Shown piece after piece: positions 22,922-32,259 of a stretch of DNA of 64,000 nt. The notes beneath the pieces were generated by a model that did not search any database, was not told where the DNA came from, and worked only from the letters and a program-made list of their open reading frames with translations. Every line of letters starts with the position of its first letter. The stretch's first letter is position 1. The stretch comes from Anniella stebbinsi (taxonomy: Eukaryota > Chordata > Lepidosauria > Squamata > Anniellidae): assembly GCA_029215795.1 (NCBI GenBank), contig JARDYH010000007.1:70238763-70302762 (forward strand), written 5' to 3'. The translations under genes and the position numbers were made by a program.

Positions 22922-25900
22922 GGCTGGAGAAAGTTGGAGCAGACAGCAAGTGGCTTGAGGGACCAACGTTCTAACAATAGGGCAGCTTCATGGGTTCATC
23001 CCCGAACCCTGCCCGAATAGTCCTGCAACACTTCTGAAAGGCTCTCTGGTTTGGACTTGGGGTGAGTCTTCCACAATAAAGGGGAACTTGCTCCCCATTG
23101 TCTGCCTTTATGAACTGAACATGATGAACTGGCAGTGTTATGGGGAGGGCACTGACATTGATAAAACTGTAAGGGAGAAGGCAAGCTCTAAGAAACATTG
23201 AGTTCAAGCTAGTACAGGCATGAGAGCCTCGGTGTGATGTGTTCCTGGCAGCCCATCCCCAAAATGGCATCTTGGCAGCAGGACCGCACAGCAGAATGCA
23301 ATAGATTTCCGAACCATACAAAGAGACAGGCTCAGATTCGCCCACAAGTCTCTTGGGTCTACAGCCACGCCCTCCGTCCAATCTTTTGATAAAAAAAAAT
23401 TGGACACCGAATGAGTAAAATGTTTAAACAGTTGTGTCAACAATTCTGATCCTTCTTTAGCACCCATGTTTCATTCCATCAATAGCTGGCTGCACCAACA
23501 AAATCTTTTCTTCTGAGATTTGCCTACATTCCAGTCATGGGGATAAGAATGCCCTCATCACTTCAAGTTGCCCTAGGCAAAAATTTAATTGGCACCACAT
23601 CATTGGGTGAGACTGGTCTTTCTTGTCCAGCATTCCTGTTTGTACAGTGGCCAACCAGATGCCAGTGAGAAGACCATAAGTAGGACATGAATGCAAGAGT
23701 ACCCTCATTCTTCCCAATAATGGGTACTGAAGGCATCATATAGCCATTAGGGATGTGTATTCTATTGTTAAAATGTACGACAACGATACGATATGCTCTT
23801 TATCGTGCATACGATTAACATTAACGACACGATGCAACTTCCTATGATAATCATCGGAGACGATAATTTTCAGCCCAATTATATCGGATTATCGGACTGC
23901 CATATAAATAAACCTATAACTTCTGTATTTTCAAAGTTACAGGCTTGAAACTTGGTCACAGTGTTTATGGGGTATGCCTAGGTATGTGTATGAAATTTGA
24001 GATCGATCCCTCCAACCCTCAATTTTATATGAATTTATTAAAGATCAGGTCAGAATGATAGCTCGCCACGTGCGTTCAGACCTGTCAAAAAGTTGCACGA
24101 TCTTTAATAAATTCATATAAAATCGAGGGTTGGAGAGATCGATCTCAAATTTCATCAAATGTCTAGCACATGTTGCTACACATATGTGCCAAATTTCAGA
24201 TCAATTGCTCCACCCTTGTATTTTATATGAATTTTTGAAAGATCGTGCAACTTTTGACCTGTCAGAACTTAAATGATCTTTAATAAATTCATATAAAATC
24301 GAGGGTTGGAAGGATCGATCTTAAATTTCATACACATACTTAGGCATACCCCATAAGCATTGTGACCAAGTTTCAAGCCTGTAACTTTGAAAATACAGAA
24401 GTTATTGGCATTTTTTTCTTTAAAAATCCAGCTCTATAGGGCACAATGGGGCTGCAAATTAAATATCGTATTTCCGATAATTATCATGAAGACGATATGA
24501 TTAACCTATGATATTATCAGAGATAATAATGTTTTTGGTCCGAAATTACGATAACGACAAAATACAATATTTTCTGGTGTGCACATCCCTAATAGCCATC
24601 ATGACCAGTAACCATTGATAGCCTAAGGGTGCAATCCTCTGTGTGTTTAGACAGAAAAAAAGTCCTGCAACTCCCAGCATCCCCTAGCCAGCTATGCTCG
24701 GAGTTGTAGGACTTTTTTTTCTGTCTAAGTGCTCATAGGATTACACCTTTATCCACCATGAATTTGTCAAATTTCTTCTTAAAGCCATCCAAGTTGGTGA
24801 CCATCATTACTACATTTTGTGGCAGTGAATCCCATAGTTTAACTATGAAGAAGTAAAGTGAGGCCCACTTCCCCCTACCCCAATCCCGAAGGCATGCATC
24901 AGAGGGGGCAATTTGTGTTATCTTCTGTAGGATTTTCCCTAAAAGCTTACCTCTTGAGTTAGGAACATAGGAACTTAAGAAGAGCCATGCTGGATCATAC
25001 CATTGTTAGCCTTCTCCAGGAATTGATCCAACCCTCCTTTTAAAGCCATCCAAATTGGTGGCCATCATTACCTTTTGTGACAGTGAATTCCATAATTTGT
25101 GCTCTGTGTGAAGAAGGACTTCCTTTTCTCTGTCCTGAATCTCCCACCAATCAGCTTCATGGGATGATCCTAGGTTCCATCCTCTCAGGCCTCCACTTGT
25201 CACGTCTGCTCAGGTGGGCCATTCCTGAGCGTGTGTGTATTTGTTTGCATATGAGTTTGTATAGTTGTGTTGCTCTTGAAGTTGATTACATGGCTAATTT
25301 CCCTTTTCTGTATCAGATGGAGGGCCCCTGTTTCACCACACGGAGCAGGAGCTGAGCAGATCTAAACGAAGCCTGTGGGGTTATGAACACTGCAAATGTA
25401 CAGGTGAGTCTCTTCTCCACCCTTGTGATTGGGAAAGGGAAACTGCGGAGGAATTCTGCCAAATTCTGCTTCCAGATGCTTCAATAGCAGCCAACTGGCA
25501 CCGTGGATGGTTTGTTATTTGGGGTGTGTCTTTCAAAAAGAGTTTGCCTTCCCTTACTGATACTTTACATAGTGTTCTGGGCTAGCCATTACTTAGAAGT
25601 CTCAAACCAAAGGGGAACTTTCCCTGTTGCTGCGCTCGAATTCAGGAACTTTCCAATGTGAAAAAGTGAGACCTATCTTAACAGCCTAAATTCAGAAGGC
25701 GACATTTAAGGAGAGGAGCAGTTGCTAGCCGCCCCCCCCCCCCCCCATGTGTTCAGATCACTTGCGGTTTTGATTAAGGCGCTCCTTCATTGCTGGCTAG
25801 CTTGCGAGTTCTTCACACCAAGGGTCAATTGATAAAAACAACAACTTGCAACAACACGTTACTGTGTGGAAAGCTCCTGCTCATTGTTCCAGTCCATCAG

Positions 25901-28845
25901 CCAGCCATGTCCTTCAACAAAACGCTCCATTCCATTCCACCTGGCACAACAGACTCTCAATATTCTGCAACTACTGAGCATGCTCAGTTTTCATTGGGCG
26001 GTTTTTGGTTCACCCCGTTTCCCGTTAGTCCCCTGCCCCAAAGATGTCTTAAGGACAGCTGGGAGAGGGCATGGCCAACCTGCCACTGCCCCGCTCTCCC
26101 TCCATATGATGTTAATCACATGATTTGGAATGCTAGAATAGGGCTATAAGGAAAGAGCGAAGGGGAGGGAAGAGGAAAGTTCTTCTAATGGCCAGGTTAA
26201 ATGGAAATAGGGCCGCTAGTGGAAGAGTCTCTCTCAGCTGAGCCGATGGTGTGGGCCCTGCTGGCCCATCTCCCCCTCTGCTGCAGCCAGGTGAAATGGC
26301 TGCTAATAGATCATGGCTAAGAGAAGGAAGGATCCTAATCCTCATTCATAATTGTGACTATGGATCCAGCATGGCATTCTGGATGAATTCAGAATATAAA
26401 TGTGTGGCCTTGCCTGGGTAGCAAAAAAGGAGAGAGAAGCGGTTCTCGGAATGCTGAGATACTTTATTAATTCACGCTCAATGCATTTTGGACTATGTGT
26501 TTTTTTTAAAGGCCTTCTTCAGGTGGTTGGTAAGAGAAGTCTGCAGAAAACTCTTAACAGAATGATAGTCTCTTGTGATATTCACTGGCGTGAATTAATA
26601 AAGTATCTCAGCATTCCGAGAACCGCTTCTTTCTCCTTTTTTGACCTAAGTGGATGCTCTCCTCCTTTTGGTTTTTCGTTTCTTGCCTGGATAGCACAGC
26701 TATGGAGAATGGGGAAACTGCCTTTAATACACCATAGAGAAATGGAAGGCAGTGGGGAGGGATAATTTTGCATGTGACCTGGCTTGTGTTGTGAGTCAGT
26801 TAAGACAGAGATGAAGAACAGCTGAGCCGGGGAGCGTTTGGGGCATGGCACTTCAATAGAAGTTGGCGGAAAACGGCTGGGCTTCAGGCCAGCTGATGCT
26901 AATTGCTCATCAATCCACGTCCCATAAAAGTCTGGCCAGAGCTCAGCCAAAGTGCTGAAAGCAACGACCATTTTGGATGTCTGTGCTTCTCAGCGCCATG
27001 CCTTTGATTCAAGCCTTTATTCTGATCCTTGGATTGTGACTCAACTATTCTCTGCGTGTTCCTGAAACCTTGGACTTGCCCGAACGTATCCTGACCGGCT
27101 TCCTGACTATGATTCAACGTCTTGCGATTCCAACACTGTTATCTAGACTTCAAACGGCAGCTTTGGCTTTTGACTGACGGACTGGATTACTGACCTCGGA
27201 CTTGGACTTTCCTAAGTGGCAACCTTGAATCATGACAGCTAGCTTGCATGAGTCATCTGGGCAGTTGACAGTATCTGGGGTGATGTATTAGTATGCCCTA
27301 GCTGGTTAATAGGGGGCTCTAAAGGGTCCTTCCTGCTCCCCAAATCCTGCAGCTGTCTTTCCCCATAACCACGCATACTCTCACTCACCCACTGATGGCT
27401 GATGTCATTTTAGGCTCACATAAACCCCAGAGGCAGAAGAGACATAAGCGTGTGTGTCCCTGTGATGGTATCAAGTTTCCACTGCCAGGTAAGAAAATGC
27501 CCCTAGGCATAGCTGATGATGAGACAAAGGATGAACAGGGCCTACATACACTCCCCTCCCTCCCGAGTGTAGGATGGGGTACCTAGGCAACTCAAAGTGC
27601 ATTTGATGGGAGGGAGGAAACACCACTCAGAACCCTACCTGGATACCTATCCTCACTCAGGTTGTCTACTCGGGTCATTCTCATCTCTGTAGGGCATGGC
27701 CCAGCCCCCCTGATCCATATCAAAATGACTTGTGGCTTTGATCAGACTGAGCATCATCTGTTTGGGGGTACAACAAGAAACACCCAGGCCATGTTAGGTA
27801 CAACATGTACTCCGCCCACACAGAGTGCGAACCAGCCAGGAGCATACTCAAATCCAGTTTTGTTCACAAATTCTCACCTCCAACCAAATGAGATCAAGCA
27901 AACTTTTTTAGCGCTCACCTTCTGATTGGCAGGACTTGCATGCATTTATGCATTTCTCAGATTGATATACTATTCTGTAAACCGCAAGAGCAGAAGCTGG
28001 TGGTTTGTCAGCTTTCGTGCAGTTTTGCTTCCATGCTAAAAGGTTGAAATGCCTCTCCCAAGGCTGAGCTACTGCCATTTTACCTATAAGCTGAAATATG
28101 GTAGTATCTTTGGCTCCACCCCCATTGCTTTCAGCCCTGCCCACCACTGGGATGCAGCCCCCAAGAGCTTTTCTGAAATTGAATTAGGGGGGTGTCATTA
28201 CTATACCATTTTGGCTGCTCGTTCTCTCAGATCCCCACTGCGGGGTGGGAGCAGTAAATCCCAACGGCAGGGGGGAGCGTGGGCTATCCAGTTGAAAAAG
28301 CTGCAGCGCTGGTAGTCATTCAGCTCATCAAGCCCTCCTCCTCCTTGCCCTCTGCCCTGCCTTCCCACGCTTCCCGTGATCTACCCTGGGCCTCGATCTG
28401 CCCCCAGCCTCAACCCAAAGTGAGGACACCACCAATAAAGGGAGGAAAGAAGGTGGTGACCTCAGAGCAAAGGAAAAAGTCAAGGTATGTCAGCCCTTTT
28501 AAGATGAACAGTTTCGGAGGGGAAAGCCAATGGTGGCTGCGTCATATAAACAATGCAGCGCCGCTGTGCAGCCAGAACGGGCTAACCAGGGCGTATAGAC
28601 AAGCCGGTCCCAGAAAGAAAGAGGATCAACACCCATGCTGTAAATAGTTATGAAAGAGACTGGACGGAAATTAGGTTCAGCCTCATGGAAGATTCAAAGT
28701 GGCTTGTCTTTTTCTCTCTCCTGTAGAACAGCCTCACCACCATCACCACCATGTGAAGACTCGGCAGCATCTGCACCATATTACACAGCAGTGCAAGACA
28801 TTCCTGACCCGCTGCTCTTTGAAGAAGCTCCAGATTCCATTATAG
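21960..28845 (+). CDS. CXCL17: CXCL17, mucosal chemokine-like secreted protein (four exons)
   Basis: Joining 21960-22035, 25317-25403, 27414-27488 and 28727-28845 gives 357 bases, 118 residues plus stop; human CXCL17 has 119. All splice sites are GT-AG and all three introns are phase 1. The protein has a hydrophobic signal peptide (residues 1 to about 20), a dibasic RSKR at 40-43, and a strongly basic, His-rich body. Its six mature cysteines fall as C51-x-C53, C69-x-C71 and C102-x6-C109, the human pattern (ECEC, QCPC, C-x6-C). The C-terminus is Ile-Pro-Leu, close to human Leu-Pro-Leu. In mammals CXCL17 is secreted at mucosal surfaces, has antimicrobial and myeloid-recruiting activity and has been linked to GPR25. 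LIPE follows downstream in the same orientation, as in human. Overall identity is low, so the call rests on architecture, cysteine spacing, the C-terminus and synteny. Confidence 0.88.
22050..22135 (-). repeat. CR1 3' tip
   Basis: 'aatcatagaatcatagaaca' followed by 'ggaaggggcctataaggcca' is the reverse-complement CR1 terminus. It lies just inside CXCL17 intron 1. Confidence 0.85.
22157..22235. repeat. Foldback MITE half (GGAGGCTGGTGGC family)
   Basis: 'agtggaggctggtggctccg' through 'gggtttcagtcagaacca' is present, but the second arm is absent. Confidence 0.75.
22419..22459. repeat. (GAT)n microsatellite
   Basis: About 13 GAT units lie in CXCL17 intron 1. Confidence 0.9.
22490..22920 (+). 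repeat. L2 LINE 3' end with (AAT)n tail
   Basis: The segment shows the L2 ORF end ('FSVVAPQLWN'-like frames, broken), the 3' UTR motif 'cccagagagcttcggcttcg' and 'gcggtatataaatgataa', then about 14 AAT units. It lies in CXCL17 intron 1. Confidence 0.85.
23748..24591. mobile_element. Non-autonomous hAT-type element with 8-base target duplication
   Basis: The 844-base element has inverted ends 'tagggatgtg' and 'cacatcccta', and is flanked on both sides by the 8-base duplication ATAGCCAT (23,740-23,747 and 24,592-24,599). Eight-base duplications and this type of end are hallmarks of hAT transposons. The interior is a multi-level inverted repeat: 'tttatatgaatttattaaag' and 'gatcgatc' blocks recur in both orientations. 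No transposase frame is present. Confidence 0.88.
24628..24752. repeat. Small palindromic element inside CR1
   Basis: 'gtgcaatcctctgtgtgttt' to 'gtgctcataggattacacc' forms inverted ends. The interior is the perfect inverted pair 'agacagaaaaaaagtcct' and 'aggactttttttctgtct' around 'cccagcatcccctagc'. Confidence 0.65.
24960..25200 (-). repeat. CR1 LINE 3' fragment
   Basis: 'cataggaacttaagaagagc', 'aaagccatccaaattggtgg' and 'cccaccaatcagcttcatgg' are in the same order as the copy at 38,305-38,705. Confidence 0.75.
25317..25403 (+). CDS. CXCL17: CXCL17 exon 2 (first CxC pair)
   Basis: The acceptor is 'tctgtatcag|atgg' and the donor 'acag|gtgagt', with phase 1 on both sides. It encodes residues 26-54, including the RSKR dibasic site and the CKC pair near the end. 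Only this frame links exon 1 to exon 3 without a stop. Confidence 0.87.
25410..26395. other. CXCL17 intron 2, no other gene seen
   Basis: The sequence contains a 15-base C run (25,732-25,746) and no recognisable transposon. Open frames on the + strand (for example the 119-codon frame at 25,790-26,149) have no family features and lack exon signals. Confidence 0.5.
26400..26698. mobile_element. Truncated relative of the 20,690-21,063 inverted element
   Basis: The left arm ('gagatactttattaattcac' to 'ccttcttcaggtggttggta') is followed by a partial right arm ('tgaattaataaagtatctca') that lacks the hammerhead-like part, then a terminal 'ctcctccttttggtttttcg'. It lies in CXCL17 intron 2. Confidence 0.6.
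26990..27240. repeat. Possible element fragment rich in GACTT/GGACT words
   Basis: The segment carries repeated short words such as 'ggacttggactttcc', 'ttgactgacggactggatt' and 'cttggacttgcc'. It looks like a transposon 5' region, but no class can be assigned. Confidence 0.3.
27414..27488 (+). CDS. CXCL17: CXCL17 exon 3 (second CxC pair)
   Basis: The acceptor is 'cattttag|gctc' and the donor 'gccag|gtaaga', with phase 1 on both sides. It encodes residues 55-79: a very basic run (QRQKRHKR) followed by VCPCD, which matches the CPCD block of human CXCL17. Confidence 0.88.
27490..28726. other. CXCL17 intron 3
   Basis: I recognise no transposon here. Around 28,500-28,640 is a GC-richer block with 'tgcgtcatataaacaatgca' that may be repetitive. 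No alternative coding exon is supported. Confidence 0.45.
28727..28845 (+). CDS. CXCL17: CXCL17 exon 4 (His tract, last two cysteines, C-terminus)
   Basis: The acceptor is 'tctctcctgtag|aaca'. It encodes residues 80-118: six consecutive histidines (83-88), further histidines, then CKTFLTRC and a basic tail ending KKLQIPL followed by TAG at 28,843. The C-x6-C spacing and the Pro-Leu end match human CXCL17. A longer frame that reads through this exon in another phase is spurious. Confidence 0.9.
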
Positions 28846-29180
28846 ATATATCCGCTCAACAAGAGTTTTATATCTGTGGCTAATCACCTCTTCTTGGAGC
28901 AAAATACTTCATTGTGCATCTATTTCAGCCTCAAAAAGCAGCACGTTTGCTCCCAAAATGTTGAACTGGAATTTTTTTCAATGCCCTAAAAATGACTACA
29001 ATCCAATTTCACATGTTTATTTGGCTAACATTTAACAAAACTTCTAAAAGGATGACATGTTGCTTTAATGTGTTCTATTAATATAACAAAAGTGTTTCCA
29101 ATAGTTAAAACTGTGTGAACAGAAATATTTGATGTTGATGGTGGGAATGGCAATAAAGCACACCTGCTGGATTTTCCGTG
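28846..29180 (+). promoter_or_regulatory. CXCL17 3' UTR and polyadenylation signal
   Basis: The AT-rich 3' UTR follows the stop codon. A canonical AATAAA lies at 29,152-29,157, about 310 bases after the stop, and a T/G-rich stretch follows ('gattttccgtgttatatttc'). This is the likely end of the transcript. Confidence 0.65.
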
Positions 29181-29499
29181 TTATATTTCAACAAATTCAG
29201 AGCTTTACATAGGAAGTTTTATTGGAATACTTCTAAACAAAAACAATCTGCAACATAATTTAAAACAGGGGGCAACATAATTTAAAACAGGGGACACAAA
29301 CACACAGCAGTTCCTTGTACCTGGCGGAGTGTGTGGATTGGATCCGCTGTCAGCCAGCCTCATCTGTGCCTTCAAAGGCATCTCTTCTCTGTTGGTGGGC
29401 AGCCTCCTATATGATGCGGGATGCCTTTGAAGTTGCAGATTGTGTTGGCTAGCGTGATCCGTTTCTTCAAAACAGGACTGGCGTCAAGGGTAGGCATGG

Positions 29500-29660
29500 T
29501 TGTTGTTGTTATTATTATTATTATTAACAATATTTATATACCGCTCAATTATCTAACACAGATTCCAGAGCGGTGAACATAGGTATAAACAGTAAAAGAA
29601 AGATTAAAAAGGCATATTAAAATTGTTCAATTTAAAAACAAAGGAACCAGAAACACAGTG
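29500..29660 (-). repeat. L2-type LINE 3' tip
   Basis: (TTG)n/(TTA)n followed by 'aatatttatataccgctcaa' and 'agattccagagcggtgaaca' is the reverse complement of an L2 3' end. Confidence 0.65.
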
Positions 29661-29684
29661 GCTAGTCAGTTGAGGAAGGCTTCT

Positions 29685-30050
29685 TGAAACGCAGGCCCCC
29701 TCCACAAGGATGCGCTTTTGCGCCCGGTTCCGGGATTATGCGCATTATCGCGGAGGCGCATTTACGCCTAATCCCTCTGCACGGGAGGCAGCGAGAGGCG
29801 GCGAAGCGCATTAATTCATGTCCAAAAAGCGCTTTAGAAGACGTTAACGCGCATAATCGCTTGTTCACACTGCGATAATGCGCTTTAACGGCCGGAGAAA
29901 AATAAAAGTCGCTATTTAACGCGCATTCGAAAATGCGCATTATCGGGGAAATAACGCGCCTGTACGCCCGTTTTGCGCTCCGCTGGTGTGGAGGTAAAAT
30001 TTATAATGAGCCTCTAAGGCTCATTAAACGTCTCGTGTGGAGGAGGCCAG
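29685..30050. repeat. CpG-rich inverted-end element
   Basis: The ends 'ccccctccacaagg' and 'cgtgtggaggagg' are inverted. The interior repeats GCGCATTA words in both orientations ('ttatgcgcattatcgcgg', 'aacgcgcataatcgc', 'aaaatgcgcattatcgggg'). It is unusually CpG-rich for this window, so it is either young or protected from methylation decay. There is no coding capacity. Confidence 0.55.
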
Positions 30051-30310
30051 AGTTGTTTTCAGGAGGCGCCATGGGCCCACACCACACCAGGGCCTCAGGA
30101 CCAAGAGCTCCCTGGACCTGTTCCTCCTCTTTCCTATTACAACCGCTTGTTCACCTGCCTCTTGTTCTGACCCAGACAACAGTGGTGCTGAGAAGGAGGA
30201 GCAGGAGACGCCGCGGACTCCTTGCTCACTCGATCTCTGCCTGTCAGACAAGCAAGTGGTAGCAATGTTAAGCAAATGAGGAGCAAGAGCAGCTGGTGAA
30301 AATGGCTATG
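30050..30310 (+). repeat. Dispersed repeat, family C
   Basis: 'caacagtggtgctgagaagg', 'tctctgcctgtcagacaagc' and 'gagcaagagcagctggtgaa' match 12,225-12,400. The short frames in it are not genes. Confidence 0.5.
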
Positions 30311-30311
30311 T

Positions 30312-30629
30312 AGGGTGGCCATGTGGAAAGGAGGACTGGGCTCCTGTATCTTTAACAATTGTATAGAAAAGGGAATTTCTGCAGGTGTCATTTGAATGCA
30401 TGCAGCACCTGGTGAAATCCCCTCTTCATCACAACAGTTAAAGCTGCAGGAGCTATACTAGAGTGACCATATACAAAAGAGGGCAGGGCTGCTGCAGCTT
30501 TAACTGCTGTGATGAAGAGGGAATTTCACCAGGAACTAATTGCATACAAATGACACCTGCAGAAATTCCCTTTTCTATACAATTGTTAAAGATACAGGAG
30601 CCCAGTCCTCCTTTCCATATGGCCACCCT
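30312..30629. mobile_element. Foldback MITE, subfamily of the GGGTGACCAGAT group
   Basis: The palindrome is bounded by 'agggtggccatgtggaaagg' and 'cctttccatatggccaccct'. Its interior blocks are shared with 16,923-17,242, but the outer 40 bases differ, which marks a subfamily that also includes 31,604-31,921. Confidence 0.85.
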
Positions 30630-30639
30630 AATTAAGATA

Positions 30640-31430
30640 GATTCACTGAAGGAGCCCTCAAAAAACCTGGTGCTTTGTGGCTCCCTCAAGACGCAAGCAA
30701 CATTTCATTAGTGAGAGCCTGGCTTGCACCATTGGAGGCCTTCCACTTGCTGGATTGGAAACAGGATGCTGCATTGGACAGAGCGCTTCTTCTGTTGCAG
30801 CATACTTGTGTGTCGTTGTTGTTTGGGTAAGATAAAACGATAATAAGCAGGCTGCAAAGCACTTTACTGCTCTTAGATACACAACTTATAAATGATTAGT
30901 AATGAAAGTTGGAGGCTTCAGGCTACGGAAGGGCACAGGTTGCAACCTAGTTTTTTTGAAATCATGACCCTATCTATGACTTTACTACGGGAAATGGTGA
31001 TGTAATAAAACAAGCTTTAGCTGATTTGTTGACTAACGGGTAAAAAGAGGTAAGCTTCCAAGGGATGCTTAATGGAGAACCAACCAGAATTCTTTAAGAA
31101 ACTCATACTGAAAGTGGAGCTTGTAATCATCACTTTTGAGGAAGAGATTTTTGTCAAAATGTGCCACGCAGTCTATTTTTGGGTCAACAAATTCTGTTTT
31201 GGGGACCAGTTTGAGGTTTATCCACTGTTTTGTTTCCCTTGCTTGTATGCATATGTCCTCGCTTGGCCTGAGTTTTAATTTTGCATGCCTTCTAACACCG
31301 AGTGGCAGCACCTGCTTTATCTATTTATTTATTTTAATAATTGCAAATAAACGTTAACTTACACTTTGGAGAAGAAATGCCATCTCACCTCTAGCTCTGC
31401 TTCCAGACAGGTTTTCTCCCACCATCGCCT
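30640..31430. other. Intergenic stretch, no gene seen
   Basis: No recognisable coding exon or repeat was found apart from short AT-rich segments and an (ATTT) run near 31,320. Confidence 0.45.
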
Positions 31431-31600
31431 GGCCCGGTTCCTGGAATTTCACAGGGGGTCCAGACATCATTGTCTTCCGCTAGTACCCCCTTTCGTGTTT
31501 TCCCACCTCTTCTTCCACCATTTTTTTCTAACCGCAGAAAACCCATCAAGAAGAACCAGAAAGAATTGCAGCACAAATAGCCCCTGCATCTGATTCCCAA
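31430..31600 (-). repeat. Dispersed repeat, family A, reverse copy
   Basis: 'ctggaatttcacagggggtc', 'cgtgttttcccacctcttct' and 'tttctaaccgcagaaaa' are the reverse complement of family A. Confidence 0.5.
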
Positions 31601-31603
31601 AAA

Positions 31604-31921
31604 TAGGCCGACCCTATGAAAAGGAGGACAGGGCTCATGTAACTTTAACAGTTGTAGAGAAAAAGGAATTTCAGCCGGCGTCATTTGTATGCAATTAGTT
31701 CCTGGTGACATTCCCTCTACATCACAACAGTTAAAGTTGCAGGGGCCCTGCCTTCTTTTGTATATGGTCACTCTAGTATAGTGCCTGCAACTTTAACTGT
31801 TGTGATGAAGAGGGCATGTCACCAGGTGCTGAATGCATACAAATGATGCTGGCTGAAATTCCTTTTTCTGTACAACTGTTAAAGTTACATGAGCCCTGAC
31901 CTCCTTTTCATATGGCTACCC
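31604..31921. mobile_element. Foldback MITE, subfamily of the GGGTGACCAGAT group
   Basis: It starts near 'aggccgaccctatgaaaagg' and ends 'cttttcatatggctaccc', with the same internal blocks as the 30,312-30,629 copy. Confidence 0.8.
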
Positions 31922-32259
31922 AAAAAGGCACTTACAATGAGGTTTTGCATGCAATAAGTGTATAGGAATTTAGGCTGCAATCGTATTCCCACTTACCTGG
32001 GAGTAAATCCCACTGTTTTGATGGAACTTACGTCTGAGTAGACATATTTAGGATGCATTTGATGAAGTGGACAGTGTCCACACAAGAGCATGCCAACATA
32101 AATGGGTTAGTCTTTAAAGTGCCCCCAAGGCTCTTCTCATTTAGGGCTGCCCTATTACTCAGGAGTCAGCCCTGTTGAACTCAATGGGATTGTCATCAGT
32201 CCAGGCACAGAAGTGCACAAGGGCTTTATCACACCTACTATTCCCCCCCCCCCCCCGTT

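Larger units (their letters stand above)
23555..24870 (-). repeat. CR1 LINE 3' region carrying two nested insertions
   Basis: CR1 sequence begins near 23,600 ('tgtccagcattcctgtttgt'), is interrupted by a hAT-type element (23,748-24,591) and resumes with 'agccatcatgaccagtaacc'. It is interrupted again by a palindrome at about 24,628-24,752 and continues 'atgaatttgtcaaatttctt' to about 24,860. The order of insertion is therefore readable. It lies in CXCL17 intron 1. Confidence 0.75.

Noticed and set aside
28650..28883. 77-codon frame overlapping CXCL17 exon 4
   Set aside because: It uses a different reading frame from the one that joins exon 3 in phase. Only the spliced frame restores the cysteine pattern and C-terminus.
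29933..30262. 109-codon + strand frame
   Set aside because: It spans the CpG-rich element and repeat family C, both dispersed sequences.
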